Origin: Gottschalkiaceae bacterium SANA
GTDB taxonomy: Bacteria > Bacillota > Clostridia > Tissierellales > GPF-1
Direction of reading: 5' to 3'
Assembly (NCBI GenBank): GCA_036323355.1
Contig: AP028876.1
Location: 3,426,294 to 3,490,293 of the forward strand
DNA: 64,000 nt
Positions 44,228 through 51,971 of the stretch are shown one piece after another; position 1 is the stretch's first letter; each line of letters begins with the position of its first letter. Both the position numbers and the translations under genes were made by a program. The notes under the pieces are model-generated. The model was given only the letters and a program-made list of their open reading frames with translations. It had not been told where the DNA came from and searched no databases.

Positions 44228-44331
44228 TTTTCATTCCTCCACTTTGCTCTTCATCCAATAAGTTATTCCCCTTTTCGAAAAAGACTGTTTTCTGCATGAA
44301 TTTATGACAAGCATATCTTTGACATAACTCT

Positions 44332-45063
44332 CTATCGATCTAGGGTGATTTCGTATCGATACCGATCGCTCCGGTACACCGTCTTGGTATACTCAATAAT
44401 CTTTCCGCTCTTCACAAAAGTTGTCCGTCTAAATAACAATCCCAAAGCCTTCTCTTCCTGATTCAAGAGTTCAGAATCATAATCGTTGATAATTAACGGT
44501 TCTATCGTTTGCTTGGCATAAGCCAATGTAAAACCATATTGCTTCTCAACCAGAGTATAGAACGACTTGTTATCAATCATCTCTCCTGTCAAATCCGGAA
44601 AGAGCGCCTTGGGAACATGGATACTCTCAATGCTAATTGGCTCTCCATCGGATGTACGCAAGCGGCGTGCCTTGATAATCAAGCTCCCCTCCGGGATCTG
44701 AAGACGCTGTGCGTAAATCTTGGTGGCGGGTTTGACTTCAAAATCAAGAAGCCTGGTTTCCGTCCGCTTGCCACGACTCTTGTTGTCTTCCGTAAATCCA
44801 ACGAGTTTCGAAATTGGCTGATTGATCTTTGGCTCCGCGACAAAAGAACCCCTTCCCTGTTCTCGATAAATGACACCTTCGTTAACCAACACATCGATGG
44901 CCTTCCTCGCTGTCATTCGACTGATCCCATGGATCTCGCACAATTCCCGTTCCGGTGGAATTGGATCTCCTGCCTGAAGCTCCATGTTGTCAATCATTTC
45001 CAAGATTATATCCTTCAATTGATAGTATAAGGGGATCGGGTTTTCTTTCTGTACCTTTCGCAT
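44332..45063 (-). CDS. GntR-family regulator, HutC/UTRA subfamily
   Basis: A 243-residue regulator. Residues 1-70 are the GntR winged helix (IPLYYQLKDIILEMI, PPERELCEIHGISRMTARKA), residues about 85-240 a UTRA ligand-binding domain. UTRA regulators of amino-sugar operons respond to phosphorylated sugars such as glucosamine-6-phosphate. Last gene of the SIS-SIS-gntR unit, 18 bases after the second SIS gene. A candidate operator with the right symmetry lies at 51404-51426 in front of murQ. Confidence 0.9.
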   Translation of the reverse strand: MRKVQKENPIPLYYQLKDIILEMIDNMELQAGDPIPPERELCEIHGISRMTARKAIDVLVNEGVIYREQGRGSFVAEPKINQPISKLVGFTEDNKSRGKRTETRLLDFEVKPATKIYAQRLQIPEGSLIIKARRLRTSDGEPISIESIHVPKALFPDLTGEMIDNKSFYTLVEKQYGFTLAYAKQTIEPLIINDYDSELLNQEEKALGLLFRRTTFVKSGKIIEYTKTVYRSDRYRYEITLDR

Positions 45064-45081
45064 CGGTTCCTCTCTTCCCGC

Positions 45082-45837
45082 TTACGAATTCCAACGACCT
45101 TCATAAGCTTCTAGTATTTTTTTGTTATGTTCATCTGCACCAGCCACATTATAACTGATTAAAACCGGTGGGACTTGATCATACTCTACCAATCGTTGAT
45201 AGATTTCAGCCGTCAAAGCTTGAGCAATATAGGCGCCTGTAATGGATGAGATCGAACAAACCTTCATGGGCAGGTCTTCGACTTCCAATAACGCATCACC
45301 CGTTGGCCCACAGTTATCAATAACAAGATCGCCCAATTCAAACAACCGCTTGCCACAGGAATGTCGACTCTCAACTGATTGTGTATGTTCCATGCTGGTT
45401 ACTGCAATAACAGGAAGTCCCATTTCCTTTGCTTTCAGGGTCATATCCAAGATTAAACCATTTCGACCTGAATTCGATACAATAATGAAAGCATCTTCCT
45501 TTTGTATATTATACAATCCCCAGAAGGTATCTGCCACTCCTTCTCTTCTTTCAAATTTTCCATCTGTAAATTCTTCATGGGTATATGCGCCCCTCAGCAC
45601 AAGATCTTGGTTAACAATTCGGTGCATGGGTACCAATCCACCAGCTCGGCAGCTCAATTCCATTGCGAAACAAGCAGAATGTCCACTCCCATAAATATGA
45701 ATCACACCGCCTTTGTTGATGCGTTCCGCTAGCAATTTCGCTGCTTCTTCGATTACACCCATTTGCGTCTCTTCAATACGATTGACACGCTTCTTTGCTG
45801 CCTCTAGAAAACTCTTTGCATTCACCATTTTCTCCAC
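45082..45837 (-). CDS. SIS-domain phosphosugar-binding protein, paralogue 2
   Basis: A 251-residue SIS protein. VIHIYGSGHSACFAMELSCRAGGLVPMH (about 45-72), FIIVSNSGRNGLILDM (about 117-132) and VIDNCGPTGDALLEV (about 176-190) match the paralogue at 45841 closely and that at 43505 less closely. It could be a sugar-phosphate isomerase or deaminase for amino-sugar breakdown. Four bases separate it from the SIS gene upstream. Confidence 0.82.
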   Translation of the reverse strand: MEKMVNAKSFLEAAKKRVNRIEETQMGVIEEAAKLLAERINKGGVIHIYGSGHSACFAMELSCRAGGLVPMHRIVNQDLVLRGAYTHEEFTDGKFERREGVADTFWGLYNIQKEDAFIIVSNSGRNGLILDMTLKAKEMGLPVIAVTSMEHTQSVESRHSCGKRLFELGDLVIDNCGPTGDALLEVEDLPMKVCSISSITGAYIAQALTAEIYQRLVEYDQVPPVLISYNVAGADEHNKKILEAYEGRWNS

Positions 45838-45840
45838 CCC

Positions 45841-46587
45841 CTAGGCGTTCCAGCGACCGTCATATCGGGCGCAAACTTGATCATTGTGGACATCCGCCCC
45901 GTTCACATTGGCACTGATTAAAATCGGTGGCGTAGAGCCCGTCTGCTTCAAGTCTTTAAAAATTTCAGCTGTCAGCATCTGCGCAATATACGCACCTGTA
46001 ATCGAGGAAATTGAACAAACTTTTATCCCATTACCAACTTCGATCAATGCATCCCCTTCGGGTCCGCAATTGTCGATCACCCAAGGTGTCATTTCATACA
46101 ACTTCTTACCGCTTTCATGGCGAGATTCCTGGGCCTGACTATGCTCCATGCTGGTAACAACAATTAAGCGATGTCCTTTTGCTTTAATGATCGTTGCCAG
46201 TTCCATAATGGTCGGATTGATTCCAGAATTCGAAACCAAAATAAAAGCATCCTTGGGCTCCACTCGATATAGATCCCACAATTGATGAGCAATTTCTGGT
46301 GTTCTCTCGATCATCGGGTCTTTCAGTTTCTCTGGATCCAATTTCCCGCGCAGAGCAAGGTCTTGAATACTCATGCGATGCATGGGAACCAATCCACCGG
46401 CACGAAATACCAGCTCCATGGCAAAACACTCAGAATGGCCGGTACCAAAAATATGAATGACACCATCCTCTTCAATCACACGGGCAAGTTCTTTCCCCGT
46501 TTCAATGATTGCATCCCACTGCGATGTGACTAGCTTTTCTACCCGTTCTTCCGATGCACGAAAAAACACTTCTCCTGACAGTTTCAT
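45841..46587 (-). CDS. SIS-domain phosphosugar-binding protein, paralogue 3
   Basis: A 248-residue SIS protein. VIHIFGTGHSECFAMELVFRAGGLVPMH, FILVSNSGINPTIMELA and VIDNCGPEGDALIEVG occupy the same positions as in paralogue 2; the proteins end alike (NADVHNDQVCARYDGRWNA compared with GADEHNKKILEAYEGRWNS), so they are sister genes. First gene of SIS-SIS-gntR, with a small intergenic dyad (TTGTTATG...ATAGTACAA near 46605-46624) upstream. The role of keeping both is unknown; a hetero-oligomer is possible. Confidence 0.82.
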   Translation of the reverse strand: MKLSGEVFFRASEERVEKLVTSQWDAIIETGKELARVIEEDGVIHIFGTGHSECFAMELVFRAGGLVPMHRMSIQDLALRGKLDPEKLKDPMIERTPEIAHQLWDLYRVEPKDAFILVSNSGINPTIMELATIIKAKGHRLIVVTSMEHSQAQESRHESGKKLYEMTPWVIDNCGPEGDALIEVGNGIKVCSISSITGAYIAQMLTAEIFKDLKQTGSTPPILISANVNGADVHNDQVCARYDGRWNA

Positions 46588-46629
46588 AAGTCTCCCCCAT
46601 TTCTTTCACTTGTTATGTTGATAGTACAA

Positions 46630-47901
46630 CTACTCCGATAAAGTGCTACACATTTCCAACAAAATACGTCCTTCTTCTTCTACCCTTTCTGCAATTCCTG
46701 GAGCAAATCGACATGATAAGGCTTCATATCCACCCTCTTCAAAGGCCTGTCGATCAGGAAAATACCCCACGATTCCATTGGTATATCCCACAATCCCCGT
46801 GATCGCGTAAGGCGACTCTTTCATTAGTCCAGCTGCCGGTCCAGAAAACCATTCCCCATTAACAAAGATCAAGGAACCCTTACCAATATTGATGGCAGCC
46901 ACTCTTACCGTATGATCCAGCTCATTCAGTACTTGGCTAAGCATTTTTTGAACATATGCACCTTGAAGCTGCGTGTGCACAAGACGCAATTGCGAAGGTT
47001 CAGCACCCTTTTGCTTCAGTTTCTCTTCTTTATCAGATGCTTCTTCAATCATCTGATTCAAGGTATCCACCGATGGAAGCTCCCTTACTTTTGGATTTAT
47101 TTCCCGGGTAAAAATCGAGAACGATTTTTCCTGATGATAGTCCATGTCTTCTAATGCTTCACTCACCTGATCTGCCAATAATTTCCCCAATCGCTCCATC
47201 TCATTAAAGCTTTGTTCTTTTCGAACAAACCGCGTGCTGACATCACCGGCCGCACCATTAACAAAGAGAAACTCTCCAGGCTTCGATTTTTCCAAAATAC
47301 GAATCGCAGCACCTGGATATTCCGCCGATATTTCTAGATTTTCTGCAGAGAGTACCGTCGGATGGCAGTTGTAATTGATAATCGTTGCAAGAGGCTTATC
47401 TTCAAGATCAACAAAAGACAAAAGGGTCAATACAACATCACCTTCGTGATCTCCACTTCGCCGACTTCTACCAACACCTGAAAATTTTGTCTGACTCCAA
47501 CCAGTCTTAACGGCTTGCTTTTGTGCACAAGCCGCACTAGCTGTTGCAAGGGCTGCCTCTTTCACCTGCTGAAAATAATCGTCACTCACCTTCCCGAAGG
47601 TATCTTGTTCAATAAAAAGGGGAGCAGAATGTGTATGTGTAGTTGCCAGTAAAACATTCTCAAGTTTCATTTGCAAGGCTTGAGCAATTTCCTTTTGCAT
47701 AGGCTGATAATAGGCATCATCCATCATTAACAAGTCAAAGGCAAGCAATATGCATTGCTTGCCATCAGCTTTCAGATAAGATGCCCGCACAAATAGATCA
47801 TCGTGCACACCCCTTGCCTCTCCTTGACGGTCGGCATAGCCGCCTAAAGATATTGGTAGTTGGGGTGTGATGCATGATTTTGAAAATCCAAATTCGAGCA
47901 T
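46630..47901 (-). CDS. Cytosolic neutral-ceramidase-fold hydrolase
   Basis: A 423-residue protein with the N-terminal neutral/alkaline ceramidase-like fold: GGYADRQGEARGVHDDLFVRA, the zinc HxH in LATTHTHSAPLF (about 89-100), and a His in NYNCHPTVLS (about 183). Classical neutral ceramidases are secreted and about 650-700 residues; this one has no signal peptide and lacks the C-terminal domain. Its place directly after the PTS IIB gene suggests an intracellular amide hydrolase acting on an N-acyl amino sugar or its phosphate, perhaps in place of NagA. That is inference; no activity is known. Confidence 0.75.
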   Translation of the reverse strand: MLEFGFSKSCITPQLPISLGGYADRQGEARGVHDDLFVRASYLKADGKQCILLAFDLLMMDDAYYQPMQKEIAQALQMKLENVLLATTHTHSAPLFIEQDTFGKVSDDYFQQVKEAALATASAACAQKQAVKTGWSQTKFSGVGRSRRSGDHEGDVVLTLLSFVDLEDKPLATIINYNCHPTVLSAENLEISAEYPGAAIRILEKSKPGEFLFVNGAAGDVSTRFVRKEQSFNEMERLGKLLADQVSEALEDMDYHQEKSFSIFTREINPKVRELPSVDTLNQMIEEASDKEEKLKQKGAEPSQLRLVHTQLQGAYVQKMLSQVLNELDHTVRVAAINIGKGSLIFVNGEWFSGPAAGLMKESPYAITGIVGYTNGIVGYFPDRQAFEEGGYEALSCRFAPGIAERVEEEGRILLEMCSTLSE

Positions 47902-47913
47902 TCTTAACTCCCC

Positions 47914-48399
47914 CTATAATCCTTTAGCATCCATCAATTTCACAAAGTCCTGCTTGGGATTAGAAGGCATCATTTGAGTTGTCAACGAGCCACCATTCAA
48001 TTCAGCAATTTTTCGATAAACAGATGCATCCTCTTTTGTGACTGCAATCGATTTTGTTACCATTTCATACTTGGTTCCCGGCAATGGTGCTTGATTGCCC
48101 ATATTCACTTCAACAGGTCGAATACCTGCTTCCATTAACGCCAAGGCATCTGTACCAAATTTAGCAACAATCATAATCTTCGTCTTTTCATTTTCTTGGA
48201 TAAACTTGATAGCATCTTCAATACTCAGCACCAAGGTTTTTACACCTCGAGCCGCCATCGGAAGCATCACCGTTTGGATCGGGTCCTTTGATACCTTATC
48301 ATTCACGACCATAATCAAGTCTGCATTAATTTGTCCAACCCAGGTTGTTGTTACTTGACCGTGAATCAATCGATTGTCAATTCTCATATGCTTTACCAT
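47914..48399 (-). CDS. PTS system mannose-family IIB component
   Basis: A 161-residue phosphocarrier. The active-site region RIDNRLIHGQVTTTWV contains the phosphorylated His (His14). LPMAARGVKTLVLSIEDAI matches the IIB-man fold. It takes phosphate from IIA and passes it to the sugar bound in IIC/IID. The ATG overlaps the IIA stop; AGGTGAAATA-type spacing with GGGGGTG upstream. Confidence 0.92.
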   Translation of the reverse strand: MVKHMRIDNRLIHGQVTTTWVGQINADLIMVVNDKVSKDPIQTVMLPMAARGVKTLVLSIEDAIKFIQENEKTKIMIVAKFGTDALALMEAGIRPVEVNMGNQAPLPGTKYEMVTKSIAVTKEDASVYRKIAELNGGSLTTQMMPSNPKQDFVKLMDAKGL

Positions 48400-48794
48400 T
48401 ATTTCACCCCCAAAATTGTTCTTATATCCATAATACCACTTTTCCCTGCTTCCATAACATGCTCAATTAAAGATTCCGAAAATTCGAATCGCATGCCCAA
48501 TAATTCTAGAAGCATCGGTAGGCTCATTCCCGTAATTACTGGAACACCCTCTTTTGCCAAATACGCGGACGCATTAGAAGGAGAGCCCCCCATTAAATCA
48601 ACCATTAAGATAACCCCGTCTCCAGTATCAACCTTTTTTGCAACTTCTCTCATTTTTTCCGCTAATAATAGCGGATCATCCTGCGGATTTAAAGCAAGAG
48701 CTTGGATTTGTTCTTGTTCTCCCATAATCATTTGAGCGGACTCCAACATTCCCTTTGCCATTCCACCATGGCTTGCTAAAATAATTCCTACCAT
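48399..48794 (-). CDS. PTS system mannose-family IIA component
   Basis: A 131-residue IIA domain. GIILASHGGMAKGMLESAQMI contains the phosphorylated His9; GDGVILMVDLMGGSPSNASA is the second conserved region. TTGGAGG precedes the ATG at 48794. It is separated from the IID gene by a strong hairpin and overlaps IIB by one base. Confidence 0.9.
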   Translation of the reverse strand: MVGIILASHGGMAKGMLESAQMIMGEQEQIQALALNPQDDPLLLAEKMREVAKKVDTGDGVILMVDLMGGSPSNASAYLAKEGVPVITGMSLPMLLELLGMRFEFSESLIEHVMEAGKSGIMDIRTILGVK

Positions 48795-48825
48795 TTTATC
48801 CTCCAAAAATTCTTTATATAAGAAA

Positions 48826-48852
48826 CTCCCTTTACGGCTTGCGTAAAGGGAG
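48826..48852 (-). other. Intercistronic hairpin between IID and IIA
   Basis: CTCCCTTTACG and CGTAAAGGGAG form a perfect 11-base stem around a five-base loop, followed on the minus strand by TTTCTTATATA. It could be an RNase-processing or stability element, or a leaky terminator that lowers IIA/IIB and downstream expression relative to IIC/IID. Confidence 0.72.
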
Positions 48853-48867
48853 CAACCAACTACCTTT

Positions 48868-49677
48868 TTACAGCACTCCAACTATCGAGCCGACAAATGC
48901 GACAACGATCAATGCAAGCAATGTTTTCAAAGGAGAGAATTTTTTGCTTGTGAGTAACCAGTAACTGAAACCAACGAGCAGCAACGGAATCATATAAGGT
49001 AGGATTCCATCCAGTACATCTTGCATCGCGATGACCTTTTCGCCACCTTCAAATGCTTTTGTGTAAGCCAAAGGCGTCTTCACTCTTGCCATAATTGATG
49101 GAACAAATCCACCGATAACAACAAGACCCAAAATTGTTGCAATTTCAGTCACCTTGTTAATGATGCCTTCGCCAACCATTTCACCAATTAAGCCAATCGA
49201 CTTCTTATATCCCCAATTAAATAATGGGAATCGAATAGCGAACCAGAAGAATTGTGCGATAAACATTAAAATTGGACCAAAAACACTTCCCTCAGCTGCC
49301 AATCCGGCTGCAATTACACCGATGATTGGTCGCATCAATACAGATTGAAGGGTATCACCGATACCAGCAAGAGGTCCCATTAAGCCGATTTTAATGCTTT
49401 CGGCTGCGTCTGTTGCATAGCTTTCCTCTAAGGCCGTTGCCGCACCAAAAACGATTGCAGACATAGATGGATGTGTATTGTAGAATTGCATATGACGTTG
49501 AACAGCTGCAACTCGCTCTTCATTTGTATCATACAATTTCTCAAATGCCGGGATCAAAGAATATGCGAATCCCAAGGCTTGCATACGTTCATAGTTCCAT
49601 GACCATTGAAGTGAAATATTATGGCGCAAAGCCATCTTTCTCAGGGTCGCTTGATCTAGCTTTCTCTCATTAGACAT
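48868..49677 (-). CDS. PTS system mannose-family IID component
   Basis: A 269-residue membrane component. The start LDQATLRKMALRHNISLQWSWNYERMQALGF and GIGDTLQSVLMRPIIGVIAA are IID signatures; hydrophobic segments lie near the C-terminus (about 165-195, 228-268). It overlaps the IIC gene by eight bases. With IIC it forms the sugar channel. Confidence 0.92.
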   Translation of the reverse strand: MSNERKLDQATLRKMALRHNISLQWSWNYERMQALGFAYSLIPAFEKLYDTNEERVAAVQRHMQFYNTHPSMSAIVFGAATALEESYATDAAESIKIGLMGPLAGIGDTLQSVLMRPIIGVIAAGLAAEGSVFGPILMFIAQFFWFAIRFPLFNWGYKKSIGLIGEMVGEGIINKVTEIATILGLVVIGGFVPSIMARVKTPLAYTKAFEGGEKVIAMQDVLDGILPYMIPLLLVGFSYWLLTSKKFSPLKTLLALIVVAFVGSIVGVL

Positions 49678-50419
49678 TCGCTACACCCCCTCTGTTTTTT
49701 GTAATAATGAAGGCTAATGCCAAACCAATAAATGCCAAACCTAATGTTGGAACTCCAAGGTATGCAAATAATGCATAGCCAATTAGTGCATATGGCCAGT
49801 TTTTGTTCAAGTTCATCATAGAAAGCAGAAGCGCAAAACCTAAAGCGGGAAGAACACTACCTGTTACTCTCATTCCATGCATAAACCATGCTGGAATCGC
49901 ATTAACAACATTGTCAATAACCGCTTGACCGGCTAGTACACCCAAGAAAACTGGAATACCACGAGACAAACCCCAAGGAATGGTACCCATCAGATGCCAT
50001 TTTTCAAGCGACTTCAAGTTTCCTTTTTCCAAGGCTTGTTCTGCACCATGCATAAAGAAGGTCGTTGTTGCACGCCCCAGTACATCCAATTGCGTCATAA
50101 ATAAGGCCACCGGGATCGCAATCCCTAAACCGAGCTCTGCTGCGTTTGCACCGCCAGCAGCCGCACCGATTGCAGTACCAATAATTGCAGCTGTATTGAA
50201 ATCTGGAATTGTTGCACCACCGTAAGTCGCCATGCCCAAAGACATCAACGTTAATGTCGCACCAATTTCAAGACCCAATTTCACATCACCAACAACCAGA
50301 CCTGTGATAAAACCAGAGACCAACGCTTCCGCAGTTCCCCAGCCTGCCAAGGCTCCGATGATGGAGAAGTATGCCCAGATTCCTAAGATCAGAGCAGTTA
50401 AAAATCCATAATCACCCAT
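49670..50419 (-). CDS. PTS system mannose/sorbose-family IIC component
   Basis: A 249-residue membrane component with about seven hydrophobic segments. LALIGALAGWGTAEALVSGFITGLVVGDVKLG and GATLTLMSLGMATYGGATIPD are typical of IIC-man and IIC-aga proteins. It lies about 90 bases downstream of murQ, behind a terminator and a cre-like site, so it may have its own promoter. The sugar is likely an amino sugar, given murQ and the SIS genes. Confidence 0.92.
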   Translation of the reverse strand: MGDYGFLTALILGIWAYFSIIGALAGWGTAEALVSGFITGLVVGDVKLGLEIGATLTLMSLGMATYGGATIPDFNTAAIIGTAIGAAAGGANAAELGLGIAIPVALFMTQLDVLGRATTTFFMHGAEQALEKGNLKSLEKWHLMGTIPWGLSRGIPVFLGVLAGQAVIDNVVNAIPAWFMHGMRVTGSVLPALGFALLLSMMNLNKNWPYALIGYALFAYLGVPTLGLAFIGLALAFIITKNRGGVANV

Positions 50420-50471
50420 CCAAATAATTCCTCCTTATGATTTTTATTTCACTTGAGACTTTCCAAGTAAA

Positions 50472-50485
50472 AGACAACGTTTGCA
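50472..50485. promoter_or_regulatory. cre-like site upstream of the PTS genes
   Basis: On the minus strand TGCAAACGTTGTCT, 13 of 14 matches to the CcpA cre pattern TGNAARCGNWWNCA. It sits between the murQ terminator and the IIC gene, suggesting carbon catabolite repression. Confidence 0.52.
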
Positions 50486-50495
50486 TGTGACTCTT

Positions 50496-50524
50496 AAAAA
50501 AAGGAAGCTTACTTGAGCGCTTCC
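50496..50524 (-). terminator. Terminator overlapping the murQ 3' end
   Basis: On the minus strand GGAAGC (50519-50524) pairs with GCTTCC (50503-50508) across a ten-base loop that contains the murQ stop codon, followed by seven T residues. It separates or attenuates the murQ and PTS transcripts. Confidence 0.72.
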
Positions 50525-51390
50525 CGTATATATCCATTTTTGGATTCCAGCCGTTTTTTCGCCTCATCAACTCCGCAATCGCAAAGGATCATAACGATCG
50601 CTGTTTTCACATGATAATCGCATTGTTGTAAAACATTTTTTGACATTTCTTCATCAGCATCAGTTGCTTGCATGACAATCCGTTCCGCTCGTGTGTAAAG
50701 CTTACTATTGGCAGTTTTAACGTCAACCATTAAATTTCCATACACCTTTCCCAAGCGAACCATTGCTGCGGTAGACAGCATATTCAATACCATTTTTTGA
50801 GCAGTACCGGATTTCATCCTTGTCGAACCCGTAATTACTTCTGGTCCTACTTCCACGGCAATCTCAATATCAGCTACTGCGCCAATCGGCGTGTTCTTAT
50901 TGGTCACTAAAGCAATCGTATCAGCACCTACTTCCTTGGCATAAGCTAATCCCGCTAATACATAAGGCGTTCGACCACTAGCAGCAATTCCAACTAAAAT
51001 ATCCTTACCGGTAAATGAAATGTTTTTCAAATCCTTGACTACTTGCTCTGTGGAGTCTTCTGCATTCTCAACTGAATTTGTGAGGGCATGGCTACCACCT
51101 GCTATCAAACCTTGCACCAATGAAGGATCTGTCCCGTATGTTGGCGGACACTCCGATGCATCTAGCACACCCAATCGTCCACTTGTTCCCGCCCCTAAAT
51201 AGATCAGACGCCCTCCATTTTGAATCGCATGGACTGTTTTATCGACCGCCTCTGCGATAAATGGTAATTCTGACTTCACTGCTAAAGAAACGCCTTGATC
51301 TTCTTCATTGATAATTGTTACAATCTCTAAACTATTGCAGATATCAATGTCCATTGTTTTAATATTTCGCTTTTCTGTTGACCAGACCAT
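50509..51390 (-). CDS. murQ: N-acetylmuramic acid 6-phosphate etherase
   Basis: A 293-residue SIS-fold lyase that removes lactate from MurNAc-6-phosphate, giving GlcNAc-6-phosphate. LEIVTIINEEDQGVSLAVKSELPFI, RLIYLGAGTSGRLGVLDASECPPTYG (catalytic Glu in ASE) and ILVGIAASGRTPYVLAGL are exact family signatures. It implies that the cell consumes cell-wall sugar. The usual partner MurP is a glucose-family PTS; here a mannose-family PTS follows. nagA and nagB are not visible in the window. Confidence 0.95.
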   Translation of the reverse strand: MVWSTEKRNIKTMDIDICNSLEIVTIINEEDQGVSLAVKSELPFIAEAVDKTVHAIQNGGRLIYLGAGTSGRLGVLDASECPPTYGTDPSLVQGLIAGGSHALTNSVENAEDSTEQVVKDLKNISFTGKDILVGIAASGRTPYVLAGLAYAKEVGADTIALVTNKNTPIGAVADIEIAVEVGPEVITGSTRMKSGTAQKMVLNMLSTAAMVRLGKVYGNLMVDVKTANSKLYTRAERIVMQATDADEEMSKNVLQQCDYHVKTAIVMILCDCGVDEAKKRLESKNGYIREALK

Positions 51391-51403
51391 TACGCCACCT
51401 CAT

Positions 51404-51426
51404 ATTGATATGTTGTATATACCAAT
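51404..51426. promoter_or_regulatory. Candidate GntR operator at the murQ promoter
   Basis: ATTGATATG...ATACCAAT, a 23-base imperfect palindrome around ATTG/CAAT arms, just downstream of and overlapping the -10 element of murQ. Size and symmetry fit HutC/UTRA-type GntR sites, and a regulator of that type is at 44332. Confidence 0.55.
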
Positions 51427-51453
51427 ATTAGCAAAGAGGAAAGCGCTTGTCAA
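51425..51453 (-). promoter_or_regulatory. murQ promoter with overlapping cre-like core
   Basis: On the minus strand TTGACA (51448-51453), 17 bases, TAATAT (51425-51430). AAAGCGCTT next to the -35 resembles the core of a cre site. Start sites beyond -10 fall into the GntR-like palindrome, so both activation state and sugar signal may converge here. Confidence 0.68.
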
Positions 51454-51468
51454 TCCTCTTTGTGAATT

Positions 51469-51963
51469 TTAAGATAATTTCTTTTTGGCTTGCTGAAGGG
51501 CTTGTTCCTCTTCCGGTGTTAATCGTTCATGAGATTTTCCTGCTTCAATCGATTTAAAGTAGACTGAAGAGCCTTCGGCTCCCATATAGAGACTTGAGAG
51601 TAGCCAACCATTTTGCTTTGAATCTAAAACAGCCAAAGAAAAACTTAATTCGCGGCCACCATTCTCAAAGGCACGATAGGTTACAATCCCACGATGTTGC
51701 AAGGCGCCATTCAAATTTTCCTGTAAATCGCGATCCTTTTTACGCAATGCATAAATTGCTCCATCCACCACCTGATTCCATCGTTGTTGTTTATCAAGAA
51801 TTTCAATAAAACTGGCTTCCGATTCCGGAAGAATTTGTTGAATCATACGCTGAGTTTTCCGCAGTTTCATCCATAAAATAATTACAATTATCATGAAGAC
51901 AATCACTATTACGCCAGTTCCTGCCATCCATAAATTACCATACACTTGAAAAAAAGTTTCCAT
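51469..51963 (-). CDS. DUF4446 family membrane-anchored protein
   Basis: A 164-residue protein with one N-terminal membrane helix (about 15-35) and a soluble domain (about 60-164). LNGALQHRGIVTYRAFENGGRELSFSLAVLDSKQNGWLLSSLY is the recognisable DUF4446 region. The family has no known function but is often found near parB and noc, as here. ATG at 51963 has AGGAG upstream. It follows the desulfurase by eight bases and is cotranscribed with it. Confidence 0.82.
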   Translation of the reverse strand: METFFQVYGNLWMAGTGVIVIVFMIIVIILWMKLRKTQRMIQQILPESEASFIEILDKQQRWNQVVDGAIYALRKKDRDLQENLNGALQHRGIVTYRAFENGGRELSFSLAVLDSKQNGWLLSSLYMGAEGSSVYFKSIEAGKSHERLTPEEEQALQQAKKKLS

Positions 51964-51971
51964 ATACACTC

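Noticed and set aside
47099..47112. NBS-like ATTTCCCGGGTAAA within the ceramidase-fold gene
   Set aside because: Two mismatches to the Noc consensus break the symmetry, and it is 13 kb from the other site; chance is likely.
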